A stretch of DNA of 64,000 bases from Glaciecola sp965660815 (GCA_965660815.1 CBFIBG010000028.1:1-64000), one strand, 5' to 3'; counted from the stretch's first letter, positions 9,839-19,267 are shown. Notes: generated by a model not told the origin, from the letters alone. Program-made: numbers and translations.

Positions 9839-10438
9839 TTACGACTTGCCGTGCACACTTTCGACGTGTTGCTGTATTTGGGCAAGTATGCCTGCCGTTG
9901 CACCCCAGATCATTCTTCCCTCGTAAGGTATAAAATAAACGGGAAAAGATTGATTGTTTCTGTGTATCGTTTCCGTAAAGTAATTGGATTCATCCATTAA
10001 AAACTTTAAGGGTACATGAAAAACACTGGCTACTTCATTTTCATCAATGGCTAAGTCTTCTGAAATGTTCAATGGGTGGTCGTACATGGCAATGATTGGG
10101 TGGACAGCGAACCCGCTGATTGTTTTGTATTCGCCTATTTTACCAATGAGACGAAGGTAGTCAGAGTGCAAGCCCACTTCTTCCTGGGCCTCTCGATATG
10201 CCGTTTCAACCAAGTTGCGATCGCTTTGTTCTGCTTTCCCGCCTGGAAAACTTATTTGGCCGGCGTGATGTTTAAGGTGATCGGCTCTTTGGGTAAACAA
10301 AATATGAAGATGATTTTGATGTTGAAATAAACACACTAATACCGCAGCGGGTCTATTTGCGTTTTTAAACAAACGATTGCTTGGAGACTCTTGGTTCCAT
10401 GGTTGATTAAAAGCGGTTAAAAAATCGTTTTCTGTCAT
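9839..10438 (-). CDS. nudL: NUDIX hydrolase, CoA pyrophosphatase type
   Basis: 199 residues with a NUDIX box GGKAEQSDRNLVETAYREAQEEVG (pattern GX5EX7REUXEEXG) and, before it, HHAGQISFPGG, the UPF0035 motif that marks CoA-specific NUDIX enzymes. It probably splits coenzyme A into 4'-phosphopantetheine and 3',5'-ADP. Its ATG overlaps the pabB stop (ATGA at 10435-10438), so the two are translationally coupled. The pabB-nudL pairing is common in gammaproteobacteria, although the enzymes have no shared pathway. Confidence 0.9.
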   Translation of the reverse strand: MTENDFLTAFNQPWNQESPSNRLFKNANRPAAVLVCLFQHQNHLHILFTQRADHLKHHAGQISFPGGKAEQSDRNLVETAYREAQEEVGLHSDYLRLIGKIGEYKTISGFAVHPIIAMYDHPLNISEDLAIDENEVASVFHVPLKFLMDESNYFTETIHRNNQSFPVYFIPYEGRMIWGATAGILAQIQQHVESVHGKS

Positions 10439-11928
10439 TTACTCTGCTCGTTTTCTAAGATAGGCAAGATTTTATTTACTTTATCAAGACTTTCTTGATA
10501 CTCATCCTCAGCAATCGAATCAAATACAATCCCCCCGCCTGCCCAACAGTGCAGTTGACCACGTTCTGCTAATAACGTACGAATACATATATTGGTGTCC
10601 ATGTCATCTTTTATCCCAATATATCCTATGCTTCCACAATAAATACTGCGCTTATTAGGTTCTAGCTCTTGAATAACCTGCATGGCGCGTATTTTGGGTG
10701 CTCCTGTAATAGAACCACCAGGAAAAGCGCCTTTGAGCAAGTCGTAAGGAGTAGCATTTTGCTTTAACTTTCCAGTGACGGTGCTAACCATATGATGGAC
10801 GGCTGGGTAGCTTTCTAGTTTAAACAGATCGGGGACCGAAACGGAATGCGGCTCACAGTATTTACTTAGATCATTTCGCAACAAATCTACAATCATTAAA
10901 TTTTCAGCTTTGTCTTTCTCTGAATTTAAAAGTTCAGTGCTCATTTTTAAATCGACTTCTGGATCAGTTGAGCGCTTACGAGTGCCTTTTATTGGTTTGG
11001 TTTCCACGACTTTGTTGTTTATTGATAAAAATCGTTCAGGCGATAAGCTTAAAATGGCACTGCTTTTATATCTCATAAATGCAGAAAATGGGGCATTGTT
11101 AATATCTCTTAGCTGCAAATAGGCCTGAAACTCATCGCCTTGATAAGTCGCTGAGAATCGTTGAGCAAAATTCACCTGATAGCAATCACCCGCTTTTAGA
11201 TAGTCGTGTATACGTTTTATCTGATAAGTATAGTCGTGTTTTTGCATATTTGAATGCCAAGATTCAGTCAACTCAAATTTGGCAGTATCTACGCTTTTGT
11301 TTAAGATAGTATCAACGTGTTTGACATATGACTCGTTATCGCTCTGATAATAGACAAACAATTGCTTTAGCTGGGCATCATAAATTATGCTGTTGCTGTA
11401 GTAACCGATGCAAATATCAGATAAGTCAAATTCGTTTTCATCGTTATCTTTAATGTCGTTTAAGAACACGTTTAAATCGTATCCAAAACTGCCTAAAGCA
11501 CCGACGATAAAAGGATGGGAACGCTGTCTCAGATCGTTCACATTAATGCATTTTTGAAACAAAGTATGCAGCTTATTAAGCATGTCAAATGGACAATTAA
11601 GTTCAGATACTTGACGTTTACAGTTGTCGATAAGCGTTTTAACTTTATCGTTCGGCGGACTTTCCACCCAAGAACCAGCAACACAGGCTTTGCCCGCGTT
11701 AAATTCAAAAGTGAGCTGTGGTGAATGTACTAATATGTGGTATCTATTGTTGTGGGAACGTTTATATCCTGTTGCCTGAATATTTTGATTAACTGTGCTT
11801 TGGGTGTTCTCAACTCTGCCGCTATCTAACCAGCATGACCAATCATGTGATTGATAATGGGTAAAAACGTTTATCAAAGTAGTCAACTGAATATTATCAT
11901 ATTGTTTTACCGCTACAGATATATCCAA
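10435..11928 (-). CDS. pabB: Aminodeoxychorismate synthase component I
   Basis: Converts chorismate (with ammonia from PabA) to 4-amino-4-deoxychorismate for folate synthesis. 497 residues: a divergent N-terminal domain and a C-terminal chorismate-binding domain with PIKGTRKRS, whose lysine is the PabB-type nucleophile (TrpE has PIAGT), followed by SEKDKAENLMIVDLLRNDLS, PGGSITGAPK and the terminal AGGGIVFDS. The start is a TTG at 11928 preceded by AGGAG with 5-nt spacing, an unusual but well-supported choice. nudL overlaps its stop codon. No pabA or pabC lies in the window. Confidence 0.93.
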   Translation of the reverse strand: MDISVAVKQYDNIQLTTLINVFTHYQSHDWSCWLDSGRVENTQSTVNQNIQATGYKRSHNNRYHILVHSPQLTFEFNAGKACVAGSWVESPPNDKVKTLIDNCKRQVSELNCPFDMLNKLHTLFQKCINVNDLRQRSHPFIVGALGSFGYDLNVFLNDIKDNDENEFDLSDICIGYYSNSIIYDAQLKQLFVYYQSDNESYVKHVDTILNKSVDTAKFELTESWHSNMQKHDYTYQIKRIHDYLKAGDCYQVNFAQRFSATYQGDEFQAYLQLRDINNAPFSAFMRYKSSAILSLSPERFLSINNKVVETKPIKGTRKRSTDPEVDLKMSTELLNSEKDKAENLMIVDLLRNDLSKYCEPHSVSVPDLFKLESYPAVHHMVSTVTGKLKQNATPYDLLKGAFPGGSITGAPKIRAMQVIQELEPNKRSIYCGSIGYIGIKDDMDTNICIRTLLAERGQLHCWAGGGIVFDSIAEDEYQESLDKVNKILPILENEQSK

Positions 11929-12441
11929 CTTTGCTCCTATTACTTGTGAACGACAATTGCCTGTTTAACCCAATTATAAAGAAAAATAGAACACTACGCT
12001 CGTGTTGATACATAGTGAAAAATGCTAAAAAAGGCTCAGTAAAAAGTATCATTTACAACTATCAATGCACTATTGAGCGCCGGCACGGCTTCTTTTTAAG
12101 CATTCCCACTAAAGTATGTGGCACTTTGTTTGGTGGACTATATTTTTGCGGGTAGTATACTCAGTTAACTTGTTAAAGGCTGTTATATTTTGCTTGTTGT
12201 GAGCACATCTTGTCATTTTTTAAAGTGCATCCTCTTTTTGTCATAAAGTTTAATCTACTTTAGTCAATAAAATCGAGAGAGCGATGTTTTAAGGTGACAC
12301 GTGTATGGATGTTTATCGCAGGTAATCAGCTTTATATACATTTTAACCACCTTTTGTGGTTAGGCAGTAAAATTACCCACAATGTAAATAATTTTCTGTC
12401 TATCGTTCGTATCAATCACCCACACTCTAATTGAGGATTCT
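11929..12441 (+). other. 513-bp intergenic region upstream of fumarase
   Basis: Divergent spacer between pabB and the fumarase gene. It is AT-rich with no open frame of useful length. It contains a small hairpin AACCAC-CTTTT-GTGGTT at 12345-12361 without a U tract, and TATACT at about 12155 within GGGTAGTATACTC that could be a -10 element, although no good -35 stands at the right distance. It is long for a promoter region, so a small RNA or complex regulation of fumarase is possible but not shown. Confidence 0.4.
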
Positions 12442-13959
12442 ATGACCGTTATTCGCCAGCAAGACTTTATCGATAGTATCGAAGATGCGCTTCAGTTTAT
12501 TTCCTATTATCACCCGCTAGATTACGTGAAGGCTGTAGAAGCAGCCTATCACAAGGAGCAAAGCAAAGCGGCCAAAGATGCCATGGCACAAATTCTGATT
12601 AACTCCCGCATGTCGGCAGAAGGTAAGCGACCAATTTGCCAAGATACAGGCATAGTCACTTGTTTTGTAAAAGTGGGTATGCAGGTGAGTTGGGACAAGA
12701 CGGACCTAACGGTTCAACAAATGGTAGATGAAGGCACCAGAAGAGCTTACCTTGATCCAAGCAATCCTTTACGCGCGTCTATCGTGTCTGATCCAGCCGG
12801 CAGTCGAACAAACACTAAAGATAATACCCCGGCCGTTGTGCACATTGACATGGTTGAAGGCGACAAGGTAGAAGTCATGATCGCCGCAAAAGGCGGCGGC
12901 TCAGAAAACAAATCAAAGATGGTGATGCTCAATCCAAGCGATGATATTGCGGAGTGGGTGGTAAAAACGTTACCAACTATGGGAGCTGGGTGGTGTCCTC
13001 CTGGCATGTTGGGAATAGGTATTGGTGGAACGGCCGAAAAAGCAGCGGTTCTAGCAAAAGAAAGCTTGATGGATCCTGTAGACATTCAAGAACTTATTGA
13101 GCGAGGCGCAGAAACCACAGAAGAAAAACTTAGATTGGATATCTACAAAAAAGTAAATGATCTTGGTATTGGCGCTCAGGGATTAGGTGGATTGACTACA
13201 GTTGTAGATATCAAAATAAAGTCTGTTCCTACCCATGCTGCATCCAAACCGATTGCGATGATCCCCAACTGTGCCGCAACACGTCATGCGCATTTTACAT
13301 TAGACGGCAGTGGTCCATATTTACAAAAAGCGCCCAAACTCGAAGATTGGCCAGAAGTGACTTGGGATGTGGGTAAAGATGTACGCCGTGTCGATTTGAA
13401 CACTGTTACTAAAGCAGATATCCAAGATTGGAAAGTAGGCGAAACTGTCTTGCTCAGTGGTAAAATGCTAACTGGTCGAGATGCCGCTCATAAACGCATC
13501 CAAAGCATGATTGAAAGCGGTGAAGGCCTGCCAGACGGTGTCGATCTTAAGGGTCGTTTTATTTATTACGTGGGCCCGGTAGACGCCGTTGGCAACGAAG
13601 CAGTGGGTCCGGCTGGGCCTACAACAGCGACGAGAATGGATAAGTTTACCGACCTGATGCTTGAAGAAACCGGACTTATTGGAATGATAGGGAAGGCTGA
13701 GCGTGGGCCAGCGACGGTGGAAAGTATTGCAAAACACAAGGCCGTTTATTTAATGGCTGTTGGAGGCGCTGCTTATTTAGTCTCAAAAGCAATCAAGCAA
13801 GCAAAAGTCGTTGCATTTGAAGTTTTGGGTATGGAAGCCATTTATGAATTTGATGTTGAAGACATGCCAGTTACTGTCGCTGTAGACAGTTCTGGCGCAA
13901 ATGCCCATGAAACTGGTCCTGCGATTTGGAAAGTCAAGATAGCAGAAATGGAAGCTTAA
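12442..13959 (+). CDS. Fumarate hydratase class I (iron-sulfur)
   Basis: Interconverts fumarate and L-malate in the TCA cycle using an oxygen-sensitive [4Fe-4S] cluster. It is a 505-residue single chain with the alpha (N-terminal) and beta (C-terminal) halves fused, as in FumA/FumB. Candidate cluster ligands are C66 (RPICQDTG), C185 (GWCPPGMLG) and C277 (IPNCAATRHAHF); this spacing closely matches the known class I ligand spacing. The C-terminal domain has GPTTATRMD and VDSSGANAHETGP. A FumA/FumB distinction is not possible here. A good terminator follows at 14017. Confidence 0.95.
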   Translation: MTVIRQQDFIDSIEDALQFISYYHPLDYVKAVEAAYHKEQSKAAKDAMAQILINSRMSAEGKRPICQDTGIVTCFVKVGMQVSWDKTDLTVQQMVDEGTRRAYLDPSNPLRASIVSDPAGSRTNTKDNTPAVVHIDMVEGDKVEVMIAAKGGGSENKSKMVMLNPSDDIAEWVVKTLPTMGAGWCPPGMLGIGIGGTAEKAAVLAKESLMDPVDIQELIERGAETTEEKLRLDIYKKVNDLGIGAQGLGGLTTVVDIKIKSVPTHAASKPIAMIPNCAATRHAHFTLDGSGPYLQKAPKLEDWPEVTWDVGKDVRRVDLNTVTKADIQDWKVGETVLLSGKMLTGRDAAHKRIQSMIESGEGLPDGVDLKGRFIYYVGPVDAVGNEAVGPAGPTTATRMDKFTDLMLEETGLIGMIGKAERGPATVESIAKHKAVYLMAVGGAAYLVSKAIKQAKVVAFEVLGMEAIYEFDVEDMPVTVAVDSSGANAHETGPAIWKVKIAEMEA

Positions 13960-14016
13960 CTATTATTCGTGGCTTACGAATAATTGAAAGACAATCTAAA
14001 TAGCGTTTACCTTTTT

Positions 14017-14040
14017 AACCCCCATTCAATTGGGGGTTTT
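14017..14040 (+). terminator. Rho-independent terminator after fumarase
   Basis: Inverted repeat AACCCCCA / TGGGGGTT (14017-14024 and 14031-14038) with a 6-nt loop, ending in TTTT. It lies 58 bp beyond the fumarase stop codon. Confidence 0.85.
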
Positions 14041-14310
14041 GGTTTGAAATAGTACAGTATTACAAGCGTATCGCGCCCCTTGTTTATGACATCTTCACGA
14101 ATATCTTAAATGTAAACTCCCTCAGAATACTTAAAAATTAAAGGACAGCTCGCCCTTGATATTGCGAATATCAATGTGGCTATCTAATTGACACTATTCT
14201 AGGTGTTTAGAGAAATACGAAGAGATAAATTCAAGTATAAACATGTGGATTTATATACAGTGTTTCCTTACACTTGTGTTACAAATTCAAAATCAATTAT
14301 AAAAATACAT

Positions 14311-15840
14311 ATGCCAATCGAATTACCAAACTGGATGTTTACTGCTGAATTTATTATCGCCTTGACCACAAGTGCGCTTGCTTTGCAAGTTCTTGCATTC
14401 TGGATGTGCAAAGTATCTAGTCGTAATCGTTCTTCGCGGTTACTGGAGCAACAAAAAAATGAATTTGAACAAAACAAGATCTATCTACTAAACAAGCTTG
14501 GCTTGTTGGAGCAGGAGCTTGAATACACAAAGGAAAGGCTTGAGACGGTATCTGAAACTGCACTCTCTGAAAGAGAATCACTTTCTAAACAACTCGCCAG
14601 CTATCAACAAAATCATTCAATACAGCTTTCAAAAATTGCGAGGTTGGAACAACAAGCGGAACAATTAGCTGATTTGAAAGGGGAATATCATCAACTATCT
14701 AATCAATATGAGTCAGTTAATAAGGAGTTGGTGAAAACAATCAGTGAAATGAGATCGCAAAAAGCATCTTTTGAGCAAGAGCGAATGTCCTTTGAAGAAA
14801 AAATCGAACTGTTAAAAAATGCTGAAAAGCAACTGCATGTTCAGTTCGAAAATTTGGCCAATAAAATCTTTGATGAGAAATCCGAAAAGTTTTCTCAAAC
14901 CAATGCCAATGGCATTACGCAACTGATCTCACCGCTCAAACAACAGTTAGATGATTTTAAAAAACAAATAAACCAACAATATATTAGCGAGGGCCAAGAG
15001 AGGGCGGCTTTAAAAAATGAAATTACCAGTTTAAAACAGCTCAATGTGCAAATTACTCAAGAGGCCGCAGCCTTGACCAATGCCCTTAAAGGAGATAATA
15101 AACAGCAAGGGAATTGGGGAGAGGTCGTTTTATCAAGAATATTGGATGAATCAGGGCTTAGAGAAGGTCACGAATATGAGGTTCAAAAGCAATTCAATAA
15201 CGCCTCGGGGCAGTCATTTAGACCTGATGTAATTGTGCACCTCCCTAACAATAAAGATGTGATAATTGACTCTAAAGTCTCGTTAGTGGCTCATGAAAAA
15301 TTGGTCAATGCTTCGACTGAAGACGCGCGACAAAAAGCTTTACGTGAACATGTGGCATCAGTAAAAGGTCATATTAAAGGTCTAAGCAAGAAGGATTATC
15401 AAGACCTTGATGGCGTTAACACACTTGACTATGTGTTGATGTTTCTTCCCATAGAATCGGCGTTTGCCAATGCAGTACAAGCTCAGCCAGATCTTATGAA
15501 ATTGGCAATGGACAATCAGATCATGCTGGTAAGTCCCACTAATTTGCTGGTTGCTCTGCGGACAATTAATAATTTATGGCAGTATGAGTATCAGAACCAA
15601 AATGCTCAGAAAATTGCTGAGCGAGCTCGTAAAATGTATGACAAATTCGCTGGTTTCGTTGATGATTTGCAAAAAATTGGCAAACACATAACCGCCTTAG
15701 AGGGGAGCTATCAAGCCGCAATGAACAAGCTATCTAACGGCAGAGGCAATTTATTAGGGCAGGTTGAGAGCTTTAAAGAATTAGGTATTACGCCAAATAA
15801 AGCCATAGATAAAAAGAGTTTAGAAGAACTTTCAGAATAA
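14311..15840 (+). CDS. rmuC: DNA recombination protein RmuC
   Basis: RmuC is a predicted nuclease-fold protein that limits inversions at short inverted repeats. From the ATG at 14311 the chain has 509 residues: an N-terminal membrane helix (EFIIALTTSALALQVLAFW, about 9-28), a long coiled coil (about 45-260, rich in QLEQ/KEEL patterns), then the conserved domain with KGDNKQQGNWGEVVLSRILDE, FRPDVIVHLPN, VIIDSKVSL and FLPIESAFANA. The frame opens upstream at 14203, but those residues are low-quality, and the 14311 start places the membrane helix in the usual position. Confidence 0.92.
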   Translation: MPIELPNWMFTAEFIIALTTSALALQVLAFWMCKVSSRNRSSRLLEQQKNEFEQNKIYLLNKLGLLEQELEYTKERLETVSETALSERESLSKQLASYQQNHSIQLSKIARLEQQAEQLADLKGEYHQLSNQYESVNKELVKTISEMRSQKASFEQERMSFEEKIELLKNAEKQLHVQFENLANKIFDEKSEKFSQTNANGITQLISPLKQQLDDFKKQINQQYISEGQERAALKNEITSLKQLNVQITQEAAALTNALKGDNKQQGNWGEVVLSRILDESGLREGHEYEVQKQFNNASGQSFRPDVIVHLPNNKDVIIDSKVSLVAHEKLVNASTEDARQKALREHVASVKGHIKGLSKKDYQDLDGVNTLDYVLMFLPIESAFANAVQAQPDLMKLAMDNQIMLVSPTNLLVALRTINNLWQYEYQNQNAQKIAERARKMYDKFAGFVDDLQKIGKHITALEGSYQAAMNKLSNGRGNLLGQVESFKELGITPNKAIDKKSLEELSE

Positions 15841-15894
15841 ATTTCTTGGTATAAGCTTAATTAGTGTAATTACCAAGGGATTATGTCGGTATAA

Positions 15895-15981
15895 TTACTG
15901 AGCGACTTTATCGTAGTCAAAATAGTGACATTGTTCCTTATCCTGTTCTTTTTGTTGCAACCAAGCGCGGTGTCTTAACAA
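15895..15981 (-). CDS. Possible 28-residue small protein (TTG start)
   Basis: A short frame five bases downstream of the preceding minus-strand gene encodes 28 residues, including HRAWLQQKEQDKEQCHYFDY. The only start is TTG (15979-15981), with GGAGGT 11 nt upstream inside the end of the preceding gene, so reinitiation is plausible. The charged, tyrosine/phenylalanine-rich sequence looks protein-like rather than random. It is too short to classify. It would be the last gene of the cvfB operon. Confidence 0.35.
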   Translation of the reverse strand: MLRHRAWLQQKEQDKEQCHYFDYDKVAQ

Positions 15982-15986
15982 AAAGA

Positions 15987-17063
15987 CTAGCCACCTCCAC
16001 TTTCTAAAAGTTGGTACTCTTCGTTGCTAATATCAAAAACGTAAAGTAAAGCATCTTTTGCATGTCGCGTTAAAGGATCGTTTGGGTCTTGGGCTATCTG
16101 AAACAGTTGTTGTTTTAGTTCACCGTCTGGTTTCACTGAGCCGTTGTGCAGTGTTGACAAGATGGCTACTCTGGTTGAAAAATCGTTATTACTCTCAAGA
16201 TAAGTGGACGCAAGCTGATTCCTTTCTTGTTTTGGGCTAAAGCGAATAATGTTCTCAATCCAGTAACTTTTTTGTTCCGAATTGACGGTTTCTAATGCAG
16301 ATTTAAAATCATTCACAACTTTAAATTTCTCTTCCTCTTTAAGTTGAAAGGGCATTAATAAATCCAATGCATATAATCTATTATCATTGATTTCGTTGTC
16401 GTATATGGCTATGTTTTTAATGTTTTGTATTACTAACGGATTGTCGTGGTGTGCTCCAGTACTGGCCACTAAATGCAACATTTTTGTATTGGCATTTTGC
16501 GTACCTTGAATACTCAAAGACTGTATAAGATTGTTTAATATGAAATTTTTATCCGGAATATTCGAACCTTGTAGCACGCTGGTAATGTAATATGGTGCTC
16601 TAGAATCTGCATCTGCCATTAGAAAGTAATCTAATAATACTTGAATGTTTTCTGGGTTGTCTTTTACAGACTGTTTTAATAAATTCAAAGCAGGACTGAA
16701 TAATTCCATGTCATCTGGGTCGTTACTTGCGCTTATGGTCAATAAGAAAGAAAGTAGCTCCATGACATCTGCGTCTTGTGCAGGTAACTTAGATGTTTGC
16801 TCCTGCTTTTCTGTTTGCGTAGTTACGACTTTATTATCCGGCTCTGATGTTGTGTGTTGATGTTTTTGAGCTGCCTTTTGAATATTTTCGACCAGTGTAT
16901 CCGTCTGTTGGTGACCTATATGTGAAGTCGCCCCGTTGTTGTCAACCGATACAGATGTAGTATCAAGTATTTGATTAAGTGCACGGCTCTTTCCCTGTTG
17001 ATACCCTAGGATAAAAGCAACAGGTACGGCAATGCACAGCAAGTATGTCAATTTACGGTTCAC
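15987..17063 (-). CDS. Unknown exported or inner-membrane-anchored helical-repeat protein
   Basis: 358 residues. An N-terminal hydrophobic segment (about 5-20, LTYLLCIAVPVAFILGY) is a signal anchor, followed by a polar threonine/glutamine-rich linker (about 25-95) and then a helical domain that may be HEAT- or TPR-like (FSPALNLLKQSVKDNP, VLLDYFLMADAD, RLYALDLLMPF). The body is probably periplasmic. I recognise no catalytic motif. It starts 6 bp after the OsmC-family gene, so it belongs to the cvfB-osmC operon. It ends in ESGGG. Confidence 0.78.
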   Translation of the reverse strand: MNRKLTYLLCIAVPVAFILGYQQGKSRALNQILDTTSVSVDNNGATSHIGHQQTDTLVENIQKAAQKHQHTTSEPDNKVVTTQTEKQEQTSKLPAQDADVMELLSFLLTISASNDPDDMELFSPALNLLKQSVKDNPENIQVLLDYFLMADADSRAPYYITSVLQGSNIPDKNFILNNLIQSLSIQGTQNANTKMLHLVASTGAHHDNPLVIQNIKNIAIYDNEINDNRLYALDLLMPFQLKEEEKFKVVNDFKSALETVNSEQKSYWIENIIRFSPKQERNQLASTYLESNNDFSTRVAILSTLHNGSVKPDGELKQQLFQIAQDPNDPLTRHAKDALLYVFDISNEEYQLLESGGG

Positions 17064-17069
17064 AATAAC

Positions 17070-17474
17070 CTATTCAATTATCTCAAAGCTGGTGGTCACA
17101 TTAACGGCTTGGTTTAGCATTAGCATTACTGAACAATATTTTTCACATGATAATTCGACAGCTCGTTGTAGATGCTTAATTTTAATGTTACTTCCTTTTA
17201 CTCGGTAATGGGCGTGTATTTTGGTAAAAACTCTTGGAGCTTGTTCTGCGCGCACTGCCTCCAGTTTGCAAGAACAACTTTCAATTCCTTGGCGTGCCTT
17301 TTTTAAAATTTCTACTACATCCACTGAAGAACAGGCGCCAACGCTCATCAAAACGGCTTGCATAGGTGACAAACCCTCTCCATTGCCATCTAGAGTGAGC
17401 TCTTTTCCGTCGTCCATTTTGCCCTTAAAAGTCAACCCATGGTCACTTTTAAGCCAATTAACTTCTGCTTTCAT
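17070..17474 (-). CDS. OsmC/Ohr-family protein
   Basis: 134 residues of the OsmC family, thiol-dependent peroxide reductases or related proteins of unknown substrate. The two family cysteines are visible: one in MSVGACSSVDVVEIL and one in VELSCEKYCSVMLML. The N-terminus VNWLKSDHGLTFKG resembles the YhfA-like OsmC subgroup rather than Ohr. The ATG overlaps the cvfB stop (ATGA at 17471-17474), which indicates coupling. Confidence 0.9.
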   Translation of the reverse strand: MKAEVNWLKSDHGLTFKGKMDDGKELTLDGNGEGLSPMQAVLMSVGACSSVDVVEILKKARQGIESCSCKLEAVRAEQAPRVFTKIHAHYRVKGSNIKIKHLQRAVELSCEKYCSVMLMLNQAVNVTTSFEIIE

Positions 17475-18331
17475 GATCCGCTCTCCACCAAAGTAACGCA
17501 GTTATTTTGAATCTTAATTTTTTTATTCTTATACAAATTTCCAAGCGCCTTCTTGTAGGCACCTTTACTTACCTTAAACTTTGCATATATCTCATCTGGG
17601 CTGCTTTTGTCGGTGAGCGAAGATAGTCCGTCGTGAGCAACTAAATCTTCCAAAATCAACTGGCTTAAATCTTTCCTGGCTTCCATCCCTTGGCGTTGCA
17701 TTGATAAATCAATTTTGCCATCAGAACGCACATGTTTCACAAACCCACTCACTTTGTCGCCTATACTTACTTTCTGTATCGTTTCATTTTGAAACAATAA
17801 TCCAGTATAGCGCCCGTCGACGACTGCTTTAAAGCCAAGAGGGGTTTTCGCGTACAACATAAGCTCAACTTGCCCCGAAGGCGCATTATTTCGACTGGCG
17901 TCTTCTAAAAAACGTTCAATTTTAGTGGTTCCTACTAATTTGTCGTGCTTGTCTATTACAAGCTTTACAACGTAATTAAGACCAACCGATAAATCTGAAT
18001 GAGCTTGGCTAGCAGGGATGTAAAGGTCAGGCTTAATTCCCCAATCTGCGAAATATCCATGTTGGGATGCGCCGACAACCGTCAAAGAGGCATATTCATT
18101 AAATGTAATTTTAGGACGCTGTAAAGTTGCAAGGAGTTCGCCTGTCGAAGACGTAAAAACAAATGCATCAACATACTCAGAAACCTTTAAAATTGCTTCT
18201 TCATCTTTCAATATAATAGAGACAGGCTCTTCGTTGTTAAAATGTTTTTGTTCTTCTGGTACAGACAACTCGTATCCAAAGGGAAGAGTTTCTGTGACTT
18301 GCAGCGTATTAATGTGCCCGATTGATAGCAT
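17471..18331 (-). CDS. cvfB: S1-domain RNA-binding protein of the CvfB/YitL family
   Basis: 286 residues: N-terminal S1-like modules (IGHINTLQVTET; TVVGASQHGYFADWG, the typical S1 signature in about 100-125), a further S1-type module (VDGRYTGLLFQNE ... VSIGDKVSGFVKHVRSDGKIDLSM) and a C-terminal winged helix (SPDEIYAKFKVSKGAYKKALGNLYK). The family is linked to virulence and post-transcriptional control in Firmicutes; its role in gammaproteobacteria is unclear. It is the first gene of the minus-strand operon and diverges from pxpA over 195 bp. Confidence 0.88.
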   Translation of the reverse strand: MLSIGHINTLQVTETLPFGYELSVPEEQKHFNNEEPVSIILKDEEAILKVSEYVDAFVFTSSTGELLATLQRPKITFNEYASLTVVGASQHGYFADWGIKPDLYIPASQAHSDLSVGLNYVVKLVIDKHDKLVGTTKIERFLEDASRNNAPSGQVELMLYAKTPLGFKAVVDGRYTGLLFQNETIQKVSIGDKVSGFVKHVRSDGKIDLSMQRQGMEARKDLSQLILEDLVAHDGLSSLTDKSSPDEIYAKFKVSKGAYKKALGNLYKNKKIKIQNNCVTLVESGS

Positions 18332-18526
18332 AAATAATTATTTACCTTGATTATTTTGGCTTTCGTGATGTTTGGTTTAGAAAGCTAATTACAATTGATT
18401 AAAGTCGATATTTTAGCCTAAAACCTGTTTTCACGCTTGCTATTTAGTGAAAAACAAAGTTTGAGATACTTGCGGAATTGATTATAGTGAACGCAGAACA
18501 ATGTAAGAGGTAGATTTGATAGTACG

Positions 18527-19267
18527 ATGAAATTAAACGCGGATATTGGAGAAGGATTTGGCATGTGGAAAATGGGCAATGACGCTGAACTTATGGAGTT
18601 AATTGATCAAGCTAACATTGCGTGTGGATATCATGCGGGAGATGCACTCACAATGCAGCGCACAATCGCTCTGGCCGTTGAGAACCAAGTCCAAATTGGT
18701 GCACACGTGTCTTATCCAGACTTACAAGGCTTTGGAAGACGATCTATGCGTTTAGGGGACAGAGAATTAGTCGCCATTATCCAAGCACAAATTGCCTGTT
18801 TAGACGGACTAGCAAAGTGTCAAAACGCTCAAGTGGTGTACGTGAAACCCCACGGCGCACTGTACAATGATATGATGAAAGATGAGCACGTTCTAGAATT
18901 AGTGGTTTGTGCTGTTGCAGATTTTTATGAACCTTTAGCATTAATGGTTCAGGCATTGAGCGACAACCACGTATCTACAAAATTGTCAGAACAATACAAA
19001 GTGCCGTTAATTTTTGAAGCGTTTTCTGACCGAGCTTACGAGGATGATGCGCGTTTAGTTTCTCGCAACCAGCGCAACGCAGTGCTCACCAAAACTCAGG
19101 CTTTGAAACATTGCGAACAGTTAATTAGCAACCAATCTGTTCAATCAATCAATCAATCAAGGATAGATCTTAAGGCCGATTCCATATGCGTGCATGGCGA
19201 CAACGCAGAGGCGATTAATCTATGCAGGCAGCTTAAAAGTCTGATTAAAGACAATTCTCAGCGTTAA
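18527..19267 (+). CDS. pxpA: 5-oxoprolinase subunit A (LamB/YcsF family)
   Basis: PxpA, with PxpB and PxpC, opens 5-oxoproline (pyroglutamate) to glutamate with ATP. 246 residues with the family start LNADIGEGFGMWKMGND, IACGYHAGDA, GAHVSYPDLQGFGRR, YVKPHGALYND and the C-terminal ICVHGDNAEA. It is the first gene of pxpABC. Near the C-terminus an exact (TCAA)5 tract encodes SVQSINQS; it lies just before the conserved HGDN motif, so slippage would remove that motif. Confidence 0.93.
   Translation: MKLNADIGEGFGMWKMGNDAELMELIDQANIACGYHAGDALTMQRTIALAVENQVQIGAHVSYPDLQGFGRRSMRLGDRELVAIIQAQIACLDGLAKCQNAQVVYVKPHGALYNDMMKDEHVLELVVCAVADFYEPLALMVQALSDNHVSTKLSEQYKVPLIFEAFSDRAYEDDARLVSRNQRNAVLTKTQALKHCEQLISNQSVQSINQSRIDLKADSICVHGDNAEAINLCRQLKSLIKDNSQR
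19141..19160 (+). repeat. Tetranucleotide repeat (TCAA)5 inside pxpA
   Basis: Five perfect head-to-tail TCAA units lie at about codons 205-211 of pxpA. The unit length is not a multiple of three, so a gain or loss of one unit shifts the frame before the conserved HGDN segment. Five units is short for a classic contingency locus. Confidence 0.9.
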
